Shown here: positions 1 to 8,279 of the stretch, in pieces
Position numbering within the stretch: position 1 is the first letter of the stretch
How the letters are laid out: each line of letters starts with the position of its first letter
From: Elioraea sp051860475
Lineage (GTDB): Bacteria > Pseudomonadota > Alphaproteobacteria > Acetobacterales > Acetobacteraceae
Length of the DNA stretch: 23,167 bases
Reading direction: 5' to 3'
Assembly (NCBI RefSeq): GCF_051860475.1
Contig: NZ_JBHYDW010000066.1
Coordinates: 1-23,167, forward strand
The notes under the pieces: model-generated
Databases searched by the model: none
Seen by the model: only the letters and a program-made list of their open reading frames with translations
Told to the model about the DNA's origin: nothing
Translations under genes and position numbers: made by a program

Positions 1-3000
1 CGTCGCGGTTGAGGAAGTTGCGTCGCACGGTGAGCCCGTCGCGCGCGGCGGCAGGCGCCTGGGTCGTGATCCCCGTCGCCGCGACCGAGGGCCAGATCGC
101 CGTGCGGCCCATGTTGCGCAGCGCCACCGGCAATGCTTCTGCCTCGCGCGCGAGCGTCGTCAGCACGGCGGGTTCGCGCTCGCGCCCGTCGACCGCGAGC
201 GCGACCGGCTGGCCGTCGCGACCGAGCATCGCACCGGCCGCGACCAGCCAGGCCTGTTCCTGGGTGGAGGTGTGCGCGGGTTGGATCTGATCCGCGGGCA
301 GGCGATCGATGAGCGCAGGGATGCGCTCGGCCAGCACACCCGCCTCCTTCACCAGCACGATCATCGCCGCGGCGTCGCGCAGCGTGGTGCCGTAGTCCTG
401 CCACCACCAGTCGCGCGCCGGATCGGCGGTCGCGTCGCGCAGCAGCGCCTCGCCGCGCCCGCGCTCGCCCATACGGATCAGCGCCGCGCCAAGCTGCGCG
501 CGCGCAAGCCCGGTCGGCAACCGTCCGGCCCCCTGATCGGCCATCACGCGCGCCGCTCCCGGGCGCGGCCGTCCGCCCATCGCCAGCACGTTCAGCGCAT
601 AGGCCTGGGCGGCGCGATCCCAAGGCTCGCGTGCGGGATCGTCGGTCGAAGAGCTGAGGTAGCGCATCGCGTCCTCGAGGGGCGCGTCGGGCACCGCCGC
701 ACCCGCCGCGCGGGCGCGCAGCAGGAACTCGACTGCGTAGGCCGAGAGCCACGGCTCGGCCTGATCATTCGCGCTCCACAGCCCGAACGCGCCATCGAAG
801 CGCTGCTTGTCCAGCACCTGGCCGACGAGGGCCTGCAAGCGCGCGCGACGGTCCGTGCCGATCATCGCCTCGTCGTCGAGGAAGACCAGCGGGAAGCCCT
901 TGCTGACGACCTGCTCCAAGCAGGCATAGGGCCAGAGATCGAGCGTGCGCGACAGCGCCGCGAGGTCGACCGGCGAGCCCGTGTTGACGGTCACGGTGAC
1001 GCGCCCGGTGCCGGGAATGAAGGCGGCGAGCGCGTCGCGCCCGACCGTGAGCGTCTGCCCGGCCGGAAGCTCGCGCCGGCTGAGCGTGGTGACCGGCGGG
1101 CGGGCGGGGCGGACCGTCATCGGGAACACGCGCGTCGCAACGAACCCGTCCGGCCCCTCGGCGCGCAGCGTCACCGCGCCGACACCCACGCCGGTCCCGC
1201 GCAGCCCGAACAGCACGCGCCCGCGCGCATCGCGCGCGAGCGCCAGCGCCTGCGGCCCGCCGTCGATCGCGAGCGGACCGTCGGCGGTGACGGTCACGCG
1301 CATCTCGCCCGCGGGCAGTTCGACGTTGTGCAGCGACACCGCCAGCCGCGCCTCGTCGCCTGGCGCGAGGAAGCGCGGCAGTGCCGGTTCGGCAACGAGC
1401 CGGTCGCGCACCGGAACCGAGACGGACGCAGCACCTGTGCGTGCGGCATCCCACGCCACCGCCATCAGCCGGAGCGCGGTGTTCACATCGGGCACATCGA
1501 GCGTGAAGCGCGCGGTGCCGTCCGGCCCCGCCACGACCGGGCCGTGCACCATGCTCGCGATCACGAACGGGATGGCCGGCAGTGCCGCCCCCGCATCCGC
1601 GTCGTCACCGCCCTGGCGCAGCAGACCGGGCGCCCCCTCGGCCGGCGCAATCAGCCGCCCGTGGTCGTCGCGGATGTCGATGCCGAGCCGCCGCTTGCCG
1701 GTGAACCAGCCGGCAGGGTCGGGCGAGGCATGACCGGTCAGCCGCAGGATCCCCTCGTCCACCGCGGCGAGCAGCACCTGCGCGCCGGGAGCCGCGCGGA
1801 CCACCACCTCGGCCGGCGCGCGCGGACGCATCAGGTCCGGCGCCTGCACCGCGACCGGAACGGTCCGCGGCGCGGGATCGAGCCCGAGCCAAGCGAGCCC
1901 GAGCGCGCGCACGGGATTGGCGCCGGCCTCGGCGCGGCCGCGGAGCAAGGTGACGGCAGCATAGGCGCCCGGCCCCCAGGCGGGATCGGTCGGGATCTCG
2001 ACGGTGCTCGCGCCCTGCGCCACGCGCAGCGTCTGCACCGCGTGCACGCGATCGGTCAGCACCATCACGGTCGCGAGCCCGGCATAGGGTGCCTCGATCC
2101 GCACCCGGGCCGTTTCGCCGCTTCCATAGGCCGGCTTGTCGGCGGCGACGTCGAGCATGTCGGGCGTGTCGCCGAGCCCTGCGGTGGGAACGAAGCCGAC
2201 GCGGAACCGCACCGAGGTCGCGGCCAGGCTGTCGCCATCCGAGACCTCGATCCGGTAGCGGCCCCAGTCGAGCCGACGCGCCACGCGCAGCGGCTCGGTG
2301 GTCACGGCGAGGTCGCGCGCCTCCACCGGCTCGTCGCGCCAGACGAGCTCGTAGCGCGCGAGCCGCTCGCGGATCACCACGCGCCAGTCGGGCCGCTCGC
2401 GCACCAGGCGCAGATGCAGCCGTGGTGCGGCGATGCGGTTGCCGTCGGCATCGAACGCCGCGACCTCGAACTCGGCATCGCTGCCGGCCTCGACCGCGCC
2501 GCGCGCGAACAGCGGGCGGATGCCGATGAGGCGCGGCTGCGCGCGTACGGGCACGGTGGCGCGCGCACGGGTCGGGCGGCCGCCGGGCTCGGAGACCTCG
2601 ATCGCGACGGTCGCGCGCAAGGGTCGCGTGGTGTCGGGCGCGCGCGGCAGCAGGAGTGTGGCGGTGGTGCGGCCCTGCGCGTCGGTGTCCGGCAGCGCGA
2701 GATCCGCGCGGATCGTGTCGGGCGTGTCCTCGATCAGGCCGAAGCGCCAGTCCGCAAGCTGCGGAAAGGGCTGCGGATCCGGCGAGATCGTGATCTCGCC
2801 GCGCGCAGAGAGCCCCGCCGCCGGCGGGCCGTAGAGGAAGCGCGCCGTCACCGGCAGCCCGAGCGGTGTACCGGGCACCAGCGGCCCCGGGGCTGCGCCG
2901 ATTTCCACGGCTAGACGCTCTGGGACGAAATCGGCGACCTCAAACGATGCGCGCCCGATCGGCGCCGCACGCGGATCGGCCAGCGCCTCGACCGTCCAGG

Positions 3001-4735
3001 TGCCCTGCGGCGCGCCCGGCGAGAGAGCGATCGTCCAGGTGCGCCCGCCGGCCGGGTCGGGCTGTGGCACCAACTCCGCCGCGACCGTGCCGTTGGGCCG
3101 GCGCAGCCGGAGCGTCAGCGGCACCGACGCTGCGTCGCCCGAGGCATCGCGCAGCAGTGCCAGCAGGTTCACCGTCTCGCCCGGGCGGTAGATGCCGCGC
3201 TCGGTCCAGAGCCAGGCATCGAGCGGCCCGGGATGCGGACGGCCCTCGACACCGCGATCGGAGAGATCGAAGGAGGCGGAGTCGAGGTCGAGGAATGCCA
3301 GATCGCCGTCGGACCCGCGCGCGGTCACGTGGCGCGGCGCCGCCCCTCCGGTGCCGCGCAGCACGGGTGCGGCGATGCCCGCCACACCATCGGCGTCGGT
3401 CTGCACGACCGCGAGTTCCTCGTTGTCGCGCGCCACCACGGCCACGCGCAGATCCGCGAGCGGCCGCGCATCGGAGAGCGTGCGCGCGAGCACGGTCAGG
3501 CCGTCGGCGCCGCGCAGCACGGTGAGCCCGATATCGGTCAGCACGAACCACTGCGTCGCCACCTCGCCCCAGGACGGGAACGGCGTGCCGTCGCCCGGCG
3601 CGGCGGTCAGCGCGAACAGACCGGGGGCCGCGCCCGCAAGCATCGGCGCGAGGTCGAGCACCGTGCGCGCGAGCACGTTGCGCTCCCACTGCCCCACGGT
3701 CAGCGTGCCCTCCCAAAGCAGGCGGCCGCCGCCCTCGGCGAGGTTCTGCGCCGACCATTGCGAGAGCGAGCGGAAGGCGCGGCCCGCGTCGCCGATCTGG
3801 CCGGCGAGCCCGCGCTCGCCCACGCGGTAGAGCTTCACCGCCACCGCCGAGAGATTGACCGTGCCGACGGAGAGCCGCGGCGCGTCGCCCTTCGGCAGGA
3901 CAAAGGCACCGGATTGCAGCACCACGCGCGGGGCGCGGTCGGGCATCGCCACCGCAAGCGTGGTCGCGCGCCGCAGCGTCGCGCCATCGGCACCGGGGAG
4001 GCCCTCACGCAGCGTCACCTCCCAGCGCCGCCCGTGGCCCAGCCCCGCGACACAGAGCCGATTGCCCTCGGCGGCGACAGCGATGCGCGTGGCGGGCTCA
4101 ACGCGCATCCAGTCGGCCCAGGCGATGTCGCGCCGGGGCGAGAGCGCACCCGCGAACTCGACGCAGGCGCGCGGCGGATCGCTCTCAGGTTCGGTGACGA
4201 TACGGCGAACCGCCAGCCCGACGCTGCGGCGCAGCTCGGCAAGACGCTGGCGATAGGCCGGGTTCGCCGGGTCGCGCTCGATCACCGCTTCCAGCGCCGC
4301 GATCGCCTGGGCAGGGCGGTCGAGCACGTGCTGGAAGATGTCGGCGATGCGCAGGATCGAGGGAATCTCCGGGGCGCCGCCGGGCACCATCGAGAAGGCT
4401 TGCCAGGCGGCCTGGAGCGCGCGGTTGCCGTCGGGCGGGGTGCGACGCTGCCAGGCCTCGGCGAGTGCCAGCCAGTGCCGCTCTTCGACCGAGCCGAGCC
4501 GGATGCGCGTCTCGAGCGCGGTGACGGCCTCGGCCCAGTTCCCGGCCCGGACCGCCGCATCGGCGCGCCGATCGGCCTCCGCGCGCGCCTCGGCCGTCGA
4601 GGGCGCGCGCGCGGCCAGGGTGCGCGCATAGGTGTCGGAATCGGCCGCGAGGCCGGGGACGTCGAACGCAGCCGCCGGTCCAGCCAGCCCCAGGATCAGA
4701 AGCAGGGTTGCGAATAAACGACCGAAGCGCACCAT
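1..4735 (-). CDS. Alpha-2-macroglobulin family protein, thioester type (3' end cut by window edge)
   Basis: Large periplasmic protease-trap-like protein; 1578 codons are visible and the frame is still open at the left edge. The ATG at 4735 is followed by a hydrophobic type I signal peptide with a likely cut after AAA near residue 23. I see no lipobox, unlike the E. coli YfhM lipoprotein. Domains in order: helical TPR-like stretch (about 60-170), bMG1-like domain (about 190-290), bMG3-like domain (about 395-490), MG2 beginning at the RGIYRPGETV motif near residue 515, further MG domains, the A2M domain with LPRFLAPGD near residue 1120, then the thioester motif CLEQ (C1272-Q1275) preceded by WPYA, and the helical thioester domain. 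The last visible residues look like the start of the final MG10-type domain, so perhaps 100 or more residues are missing. Family knowledge: CLEQ forms an internal thioester that covalently traps attacking proteases. In E. coli the neighbour is pbpC, which would lie beyond the left edge here. Confidence 0.95.
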   Translation of the reverse strand, partial: MVRFGRLFATLLLILGLAGPAAAFDVPGLAADSDTYARTLAARAPSTAEARAEADRRADAAVRAGNWAEAVTALETRIRLGSVEERHWLALAEAWQRRTPPDGNRALQAAWQAFSMVPGGAPEIPSILRIADIFQHVLDRPAQAIAALEAVIERDPANPAYRQRLAELRRSVGLAVRRIVTEPESDPPRACVEFAGALSPRRDIAWADWMRVEPATRIAVAAEGNRLCVAGLGHGRRWEVTLREGLPGADGATLRRATTLAVAMPDRAPRVVLQSGAFVLPKGDAPRLSVGTVNLSAVAVKLYRVGERGLAGQIGDAGRAFRSLSQWSAQNLAEGGGRLLWEGTLTVGQWERNVLARTVLDLAPMLAGAAPGLFALTAAPGDGTPFPSWGEVATQWFVLTDIGLTVLRGADGLTVLARTLSDARPLADLRVAVVARDNEELAVVQTDADGVAGIAAPVLRGTGGAAPRHVTARGSDGDLAFLDLDSASFDLSDRGVEGRPHPGPLDAWLWTERGIYRPGETVNLLALLRDASGDAASVPLTLRLRRPNGTVAAELVPQPDPAGGRTWTIALSPGAPQGTWTVEALADPRAAPIGRASFEVADFVPERLAVEIGAAPGPLVPGTPLGLPVTARFLYGPPAAGLSARGEITISPDPQPFPQLADWRFGLIEDTPDTIRADLALPDTDAQGRTTATLLLPRAPDTTRPLRATVAIEVSEPGGRPTRARATVPVRAQPRLIGIRPLFARGAVEAGSDAEFEVAAFDADGNRIAAPRLHLRLVRERPDWRVVIRERLARYELVWRDEPVEARDLAVTTEPLRVARRLDWGRYRIEVSDGDSLAATSVRFRVGFVPTAGLGDTPDMLDVAADKPAYGSGETARVRIEAPYAGLATVMVLTDRVHAVQTLRVAQGASTVEIPTDPAWGPGAYAAVTLLRGRAEAGANPVRALGLAWLGLDPAPRTVPVAVQAPDLMRPRAPAEVVVRAAPGAQVLLAAVDEGILRLTGHASPDPAGWFTGKRRLGIDIRDDHGRLIAPAEGAPGLLRQGGDDADAGAALPAIPFVIASMVHGPVVAGPDGTARFTLDVPDVNTALRLMAVAWDAARTGAASVSVPVRDRLVAEPALPRFLAPGDEARLAVSLHNVELPAGEMRVTVTADGPLAIDGGPQALALARDARGRVLFGLRGTGVGVGAVTLRAEGPDGFVATRVFPMTVRPARPPVTTLSRRELPAGQTLTVGRDALAAFIPGTGRVTVTVNTGSPVDLAALSRTLDLWPYACLEQVVSKGFPLVFLDDEAMIGTDRRARLQALVGQVLDKQRFDGAFGLWSANDQAEPWLSAYAVEFLLRARAAGAAVPDAPLEDAMRYLSSSTDDPAREPWDRAAQAYALNVLAMGGRPRPGAARVMADQGAGRLPTGLARAQLGAALIRMGERGRGEALLRDATADPARDWWWQDYGTTLRDAAAMIVLVKEAGVLAERIPALIDRLPADQIQPAHTSTQEQAWLVAAGAMLGRDGQPVALAVDGREREPAVLTTLAREAEALPVALRNMGRTAIWPSVAATGITTQAPAAARDGLTVRRNFLNRD

Positions 4736-4786
4736 GGTCCGCCGCCTTGAGCGTTGCCGGGGCGGACAGGATCGCAGGAGTGGCCG

Positions 4787-4808
4787 GGCCGCGTCCACCA
4801 TCGCGGCC
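4787..4808 (-). terminator. Weak hairpin between mscL and the macroglobulin gene
   Basis: A perfect 7-bp inverted repeat (GGCCGCG / CGCGGCC) with an 8-nt loop lies in the 91-bp gap downstream of the mscL stop. There is no T-tract, so it may be a partial terminator, an mRNA 3' stabiliser, or chance in GC-rich DNA. Nothing else was recognised in this gap. Confidence 0.25.
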
Positions 4809-4826
4809 GGGTGAAAGGTCAGGCGT

Positions 4827-5273
4827 TCAAGGCGCGCGCGACTTCAGCAGGTCGCGGATCTCCTCGAGCAGCAGTTCGCTCTTCGGCGGCGCAGGCGGCG
4901 CGGCCTCGGCCTCCTTGGCCTTGAATCGGGAGAGCACCTTGATCAGCCAGAAGATCGCGAAGCCGACGATGACGAAGTTGATGATCGCGTTGATGAACGT
5001 GCCGACAGCGAGCACCGCGGCCCCGCTTTCGCGTGTTGCCTCAAGGGTGGGCATGCGCTCGCCCGAGAGCACGATGAACACGTTCGAAAAATCGATCCCG
5101 CCCATCACCAGGCCCAGCAGCGGGTTGAAGATGTCCTTCACCAGGCTGCCCACGATGGCAGAGAAGGCGACGCCGATGATGATGCCGACGGCGAGGTCGA
5201 TGACGTTGCCCCGCATGATGAAGGCCTTGAACTCCTTCACCCATGCGGGCTGATGGGGCAGCGAAGGTGGCAT
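4827..5273 (-). CDS. mscL: Large-conductance mechanosensitive channel MscL
   Basis: 148 residues, the usual MscL length. It forms a homopentameric inner-membrane channel that opens under membrane tension and releases solutes during hypo-osmotic shock. Residues 10-55 carry the family signature (KEFKAFIMRGNVIDLAVGII), which is the amphipathic N-terminal helix plus TM1. TM2 lies around residues 88-112 (INAIINFVIVGFAIFWLIK), and the C-terminus carries the charged EEIRDLL helix that forms the cytoplasmic bundle. I chose the ATG at 5273 because AGGGGAG lies 7 nt upstream and the protein then begins at the conserved region; the same frame stays open further upstream without family similarity. A weak promoter (TTGCGC, 17 bp, CTTAAT) can be traced in the 82-bp gap before it, so it may be transcribed alone. 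Confidence 0.97.
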   Translation of the reverse strand: MPPSLPHQPAWVKEFKAFIMRGNVIDLAVGIIIGVAFSAIVGSLVKDIFNPLLGLVMGGIDFSNVFIVLSGERMPTLEATRESGAAVLAVGTFINAIINFVIVGFAIFWLIKVLSRFKAKEAEAAPPAPPKSELLLEEIRDLLKSRAP

Positions 5274-5355
5274 GTGGGCTCTCCCCTCTCGGCGCTGCGC
5301 AGCGGCGCTCCTGGCGATTAAGCGCAGGACTGGACCGTTGCGCAAGCGCGGCCGA

Positions 5356-6639
5356 TCAGCGCAGGGCGCCATCGCGGATCAGCGCGATGTGGGCGCGCAG
5401 CTGGTAGAGCGGCTGGGCGTGGGTGAGTGGCACGCGGATCCGCCCGACCCGTTCCTGCAAGGCATCGAGCTCGGCGAGCGCGCGGCGCCGCTCCTCCTCC
5501 GTGTGCGCCTGCCTCAACGCGGCCTCCAGCCGCTTCACGTGGCCGTACCAGCGATACACCTTGCGGTCCACCTGCCAGCGCCAGAGCGGCGGTGCGATAC
5601 GCGAAAGCGGGATCGCGATGGTCAGCAGCGGGATGATCAGCACCCACATCCGCTCGATCGAGACCGCGACCCAGAACGGCAGATAGCGCTTCAGGAAGCC
5701 CGGCCCATGGCGCAGATAGCGCGCGGCGTCGGCATGCAGCGGCCAGTCGGTGGGATCGGCCGACGGGAACCGTCCGGCGGGAGCGAAGAGCTGCCGACCG
5801 CGATGCGTCTCGGTGAACGCCTCCATCAGCAGCGCGACGATCTGGGGGTGGATCGACGGATGCGCGACCACCTCCGCCATCGGCGCAACCAGCACGACGT
5901 CCTCCGACGGCAGATCCTCGGCGAGATCGACCGCGCCGCCAGGCAACGTGACGCGCGTCAGATACGGAAACCCGGCGACATAGGCATCCGCCCGCAATCG
6001 GAAGTCGAGCAGCGTCATTTCGCGCGCACGCAGAAGGCGCGTGATCGCCGGCACCGGCCGCGCGGAGACAAACGCGGCAGCGTCGATCGTGCCCGCGAGC
6101 AGCGCCTCGGCTGCCGCCATGCCGGCGAGCGGCAGCAGCGTCGCGTCCTCCGGGCGGACGTCGTTGGCGGCCAGCAGACGCAAGGCAAGCGCGCGTGTGC
6201 CGCTGCCGTCCGGTCCGATCGCGAACCGGAGGCCGCGCAGGTCGGCGAGTCGCGTGTTCGGATCGGCGCCGCGTACGAACACCCAGACCGGCTCGTAGAA
6301 CACGGCGGCGAGGCTCTCGAGGCCGGGATACGCCGCCGCGCCGCCCACTCCGCCCTGCACCAGCGCGAAGTCGACCTCGGGCGGGTCTGCCGAGAGGAGA
6401 CGGAGGTTCTCGATCGAGCCCTCGGTCGCGCGGAGGCGGAGCGTGATGCGTTCGCGGGCAAGCAGCCGTGCCCAGGCCTCGGCGGCCTGATGGTATGCGC
6501 CGCCCGCCGCGGCGGTGGCGACCGTGACCTCGCGCGGTGGCGGCGGCGCGACGAAGCGCCAGGCGAACGCCAGCGCGCCGAGGATCACCAGGGCCACCAG
6601 CGCATAGACCCACAGGAAGGCGCGAATCGCCGTCCACAT
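5356..6639 (-). CDS. Membrane-anchored TAXI-family TRAP solute-binding-like protein
   Basis: About 427 residues. Layout: a TM helix at about 4-30 that reads as an anchor, a TAXI (NMT1_3-like) binding domain at about 37-315 (start VTVATAAAGGAYHQAAEAWA; later RFAIGPDGSGTRALA), a second TM helix at about 322-350 (IERMWVLIIPLLTIAIPL), and a charged helical tail to the end (about 360-427) that looks like a coiled coil and would be cytoplasmic. Ordinary TAXI receptors are soluble periplasmic proteins that feed a fused TRAP permease; none is encoded nearby, and the DctQM genes at 18-20 kb have their own DctP. A sensory or scaffold role is possible but inferred. The start is uncertain: ATG 6639 lacks a clear Shine-Dalgarno, and an in-frame ATG at 6720 would overlap the divergent gene. 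Confidence 0.85.
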   Translation of the reverse strand: MWTAIRAFLWVYALVALVILGALAFAWRFVAPPPPREVTVATAAAGGAYHQAAEAWARLLARERITLRLRATEGSIENLRLLSADPPEVDFALVQGGVGGAAAYPGLESLAAVFYEPVWVFVRGADPNTRLADLRGLRFAIGPDGSGTRALALRLLAANDVRPEDATLLPLAGMAAAEALLAGTIDAAAFVSARPVPAITRLLRAREMTLLDFRLRADAYVAGFPYLTRVTLPGGAVDLAEDLPSEDVVLVAPMAEVVAHPSIHPQIVALLMEAFTETHRGRQLFAPAGRFPSADPTDWPLHADAARYLRHGPGFLKRYLPFWVAVSIERMWVLIIPLLTIAIPLSRIAPPLWRWQVDRKVYRWYGHVKRLEAALRQAHTEEERRRALAELDALQERVGRIRVPLTHAQPLYQLRAHIALIRDGALR

Positions 6640-6718
6640 GGGCAGCAAGGCTAACAGAGAAATCCAGCCTGCCGTTCGGCCGCTTGCCGCGCGACCACGC
6701 CCGGGGGATCGTGCCGCC

Positions 6719-7132
6719 ATGAGCATCCCGCCCCGCCCCCCGATCGGCCAGGCCGTCACCTTCCTCTACGCCGACCCGCCCGAGCCCTCGTGGCGGTTCT
6801 ACGAGGAGGTGCTCGGCCTGGCGCTCGTTCAGGACCAGGGCACGTGCCGCATCTACGCCGCTTCCGAGGGGCGCACGGCGTTCCTCGGCGTCTGCCGCGC
6901 CCGCGCGCCGCGCGCGACCGAGAATCCGCGCGCGGTCGGTGGCGTGGTGTTCACCTTCGTCGCCGACGACGTGGACGGCTGGTACGCGCATCTGACCGCG
7001 AAGGGGGTGGAGATCCCGGCCTCTCCGGCGCTGTCGGCGCAGTATCGCGTCTATCACTTCTTCGTCCGCGATCCGGCCGGCTACACGCTTGAGATTCAGC
7101 GCTTCGACCGGCCCGACTGGCCGGCCCCCTGA
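6719..7132 (+). CDS. VOC-fold (glyoxalase/bleomycin-resistance superfamily) protein
   Basis: 137 residues, one VOC domain built from two beta-alpha-beta-beta-beta modules: the first begins at AVTFLYADPPEPSWRFYEEVLGL and the second at GGVVFTFVADDVDGWYAHL, ending in the family pattern RDPAGYTLEIQRF. The superfamily includes glyoxalase I, extradiol dioxygenases and drug-binding proteins. Of the usual four metal ligands only the last glutamate (in YTLEIQ) is obvious; the histidines expected in the first strand of each module are Thr or Val here. It may therefore bind a ligand without metal catalysis, or use unusual ligands. The start at 6719 has a purine-rich GGGGGAT about 9 nt upstream. It diverges from the TAXI gene across about 80 bp. 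The substrate cannot be inferred. Confidence 0.85.
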   Translation: MSIPPRPPIGQAVTFLYADPPEPSWRFYEEVLGLALVQDQGTCRIYAASEGRTAFLGVCRARAPRATENPRAVGGVVFTFVADDVDGWYAHLTAKGVEIPASPALSAQYRVYHFFVRDPAGYTLEIQRFDRPDWPAP

Positions 7133-7192
7133 CGCGGGAACCGTGGACGGCCCGGCGACGTTGCATCCGCACGACATTGCGGAGGACGGCAC

Positions 7193-7465
7193 ATGCCACG
7201 AAGCGTTCTGATGATCCTGGCCGCGGCGGCCCTGGGGCTTGCGGCCTGCGGCAGCGACCCGCATGGCCGCGTCGAGGGCGGCACGGCCGCCGGCGCAGCG
7301 ACCGGCGCGGGAATCGGCGCGCTCGCCGGCCCGCCGGGCGCGCTGGTCGGCGGTGTGGTCGGCGCGGGTGCGGGCGCGCTCGGCTCCTCGCTCACCACCC
7401 CCGAGCAGGTGAACCTGGGCGATCCGCCCTGGCGCACTCCCGAGGCGCGGCCGCGTCTGGACTGA
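7193..7465 (+). CDS. Small glycine-zipper outer-membrane-type lipoprotein
   Basis: 90 residues. The N-terminus is a lipoprotein signal peptide with lipobox LAAC, so Cys19 should be lipidated. Residues about 28-66 are a Gly/Ala-rich segment with small residues at regular spacing (GGTAAGAATGAGIGALAG, then a second similar block), the glycine-zipper pattern that packs tightly in or against membranes. The tail is short, polar and proline-rich. A strong GGAGG lies 7 nt before the ATG. It follows the VOC gene by 60 bp in the same direction and is closed by the hairpin at 7482-7512. Proteins of this type are often envelope-stress or membrane-integrity proteins; the specific role is unknown. Confidence 0.85.
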   Translation: MPRSVLMILAAAALGLAACGSDPHGRVEGGTAAGAATGAGIGALAGPPGALVGGVVGAGAGALGSSLTTPEQVNLGDPPWRTPEARPRLD

Positions 7466-7481
7466 CGCGCCGCGCGCGGGC

Positions 7482-7512
7482 GGCGGCGGGGTCCTCCCCC
7501 GGCCCCGCCGCC
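7482..7512. terminator. Strong hairpin between convergent genes
   Basis: A perfect 10-bp inverted repeat (GGCGGCGGGG / CCCCGCCGCC) with an 11-nt loop sits between the stop of the lipoprotein gene and the stop of the convergent cupin gene. It could end transcription from both sides. It lacks a T-run on the plus strand, so it may need Rho or act only partially. Confidence 0.55.
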
Positions 7513-7522
7513 GTGCATGCGC

Positions 7523-8095
7523 TCAGCGCTGCGAAGCCTGCTTGGCCAGGGCGGCGTTCGACTCCTCGAACATGCGCAGCGTCTTCTCGACATCGTAGCG
7601 CCCCTCGCAGAGGGTCTCCGGGTCCCATTCGCTGCGCTCGGCGGCGAAGAAATCCCCACCATAGACGTGGATCGCACCGGTCAGCGTCGCCGCAGGGTTG
7701 GTCACCGAGTGGATGATGTCGCGCCCAAGTACGGCGCAATCCTTGGCACGCAAGGCGCGTGCACCGGCCGCTTCGAGCCGCCCTTGCGCATCATCGGGCA
7801 GGCGGCGCCAGAAGATGTTGTCCTCGCAGCCGGTATAGAGCCCGATCACCGCCCACATGCGGTGGTTGTGCGGCATGATGGTGAGGTGCGGACCCCAGAC
7901 CAGATGGAGGATCGTCAGGTCGGGCGCGCGATGGAGCGTCCAGACCCCAGCACGCGTCGGCTCGCCGAGTGCCCGGATGATTCCATTGGGTTCCGCAACG
8001 GCTCGGGCAACCACCTCGCGCGCGGCGCGGTGGCCGCCCTTGTCCTCCGCGAGCGCGGTGCGGCAGTCGGCGACGAAGCGATCGACATCGAACAT
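7523..8095 (-). CDS. Cupin-type metal-dependent dioxygenase-like protein (COG5553 / cysteine dioxygenase-like)
   Basis: 190 residues, a double-stranded beta-helix enzyme related to the cysteine and thiol dioxygenases. Metal-site residues are visible: the PHNHRMWAVIG motif with H76 and H78, then IIHSVTNP with H129 as the third histidine. The following IHVYGGDFF and SEWDPET blocks are typical of the group. Known relatives use iron to oxidise thiols such as cysteine or 3-mercaptopropionate; the substrate here is not determined by sequence reading. The ATG at 8095 has AAGGAGG 7 nt upstream. It is transcribed away from the LysR gene across a 184-bp gap, so LysR control is a natural inference. It is convergent with the lipoprotein gene. 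Confidence 0.85.
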   Translation of the reverse strand: MFDVDRFVADCRTALAEDKGGHRAAREVVARAVAEPNGIIRALGEPTRAGVWTLHRAPDLTILHLVWGPHLTIMPHNHRMWAVIGLYTGCEDNIFWRRLPDDAQGRLEAAGARALRAKDCAVLGRDIIHSVTNPAATLTGAIHVYGGDFFAAERSEWDPETLCEGRYDVEKTLRMFEESNAALAKQASQR

Positions 8096-8229
8096 GGCTC
8101 AGCCTCCTTGGCGTCCCGCCGCCGGCGTCCGGGGCGGCCGGTGGCATGACCGGGCCGGCCCAATGCGCTCTCCGGCACGTGGCTCCGGCACGGCGTGACG
8201 GATCGTTATCCAGATCGAATGCTTGCGTC

Positions 8230-8239
8230 CAATGCATTG
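8230..8239. promoter_or_regulatory. Palindrome in the cupin/lysR divergent control region
   Basis: CAATGCATTG is a perfect 10-bp palindrome in the 184-bp gap (8096-8279) between the cupin and lysR genes. Nearby at 8251-8263 is a second small inverted repeat, ATTC-N5-GAAT. The part of the gap from about 8205 to 8265 is clearly more AT-rich than its surroundings, as expected for promoters. LysR proteins usually bind interrupted palindromes of the T-N11-A type between divergent genes; which element is the operator is not settled. Confidence 0.35.
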
Positions 8240-8279
8240 TTCCTTTAGATATTCATGCCGAATGCGCATGGGAGGGTCG

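Noticed and set aside
272..4717. Long open frames on the plus strand (880 and 494 codons) opposite the macroglobulin gene
   Set aside because: They are rich in Arg, His and Ala, show no domain, and lie exactly antisense to a well-supported protein with family motifs; typical GC-rich shadows.
5272..7264. Open frames of 460 (plus) and 648 (minus) codons around the TAXI gene
   Set aside because: Both are low-complexity Arg/Ala/Gly-rich sequence overlapping the supported TAXI and VOC genes.
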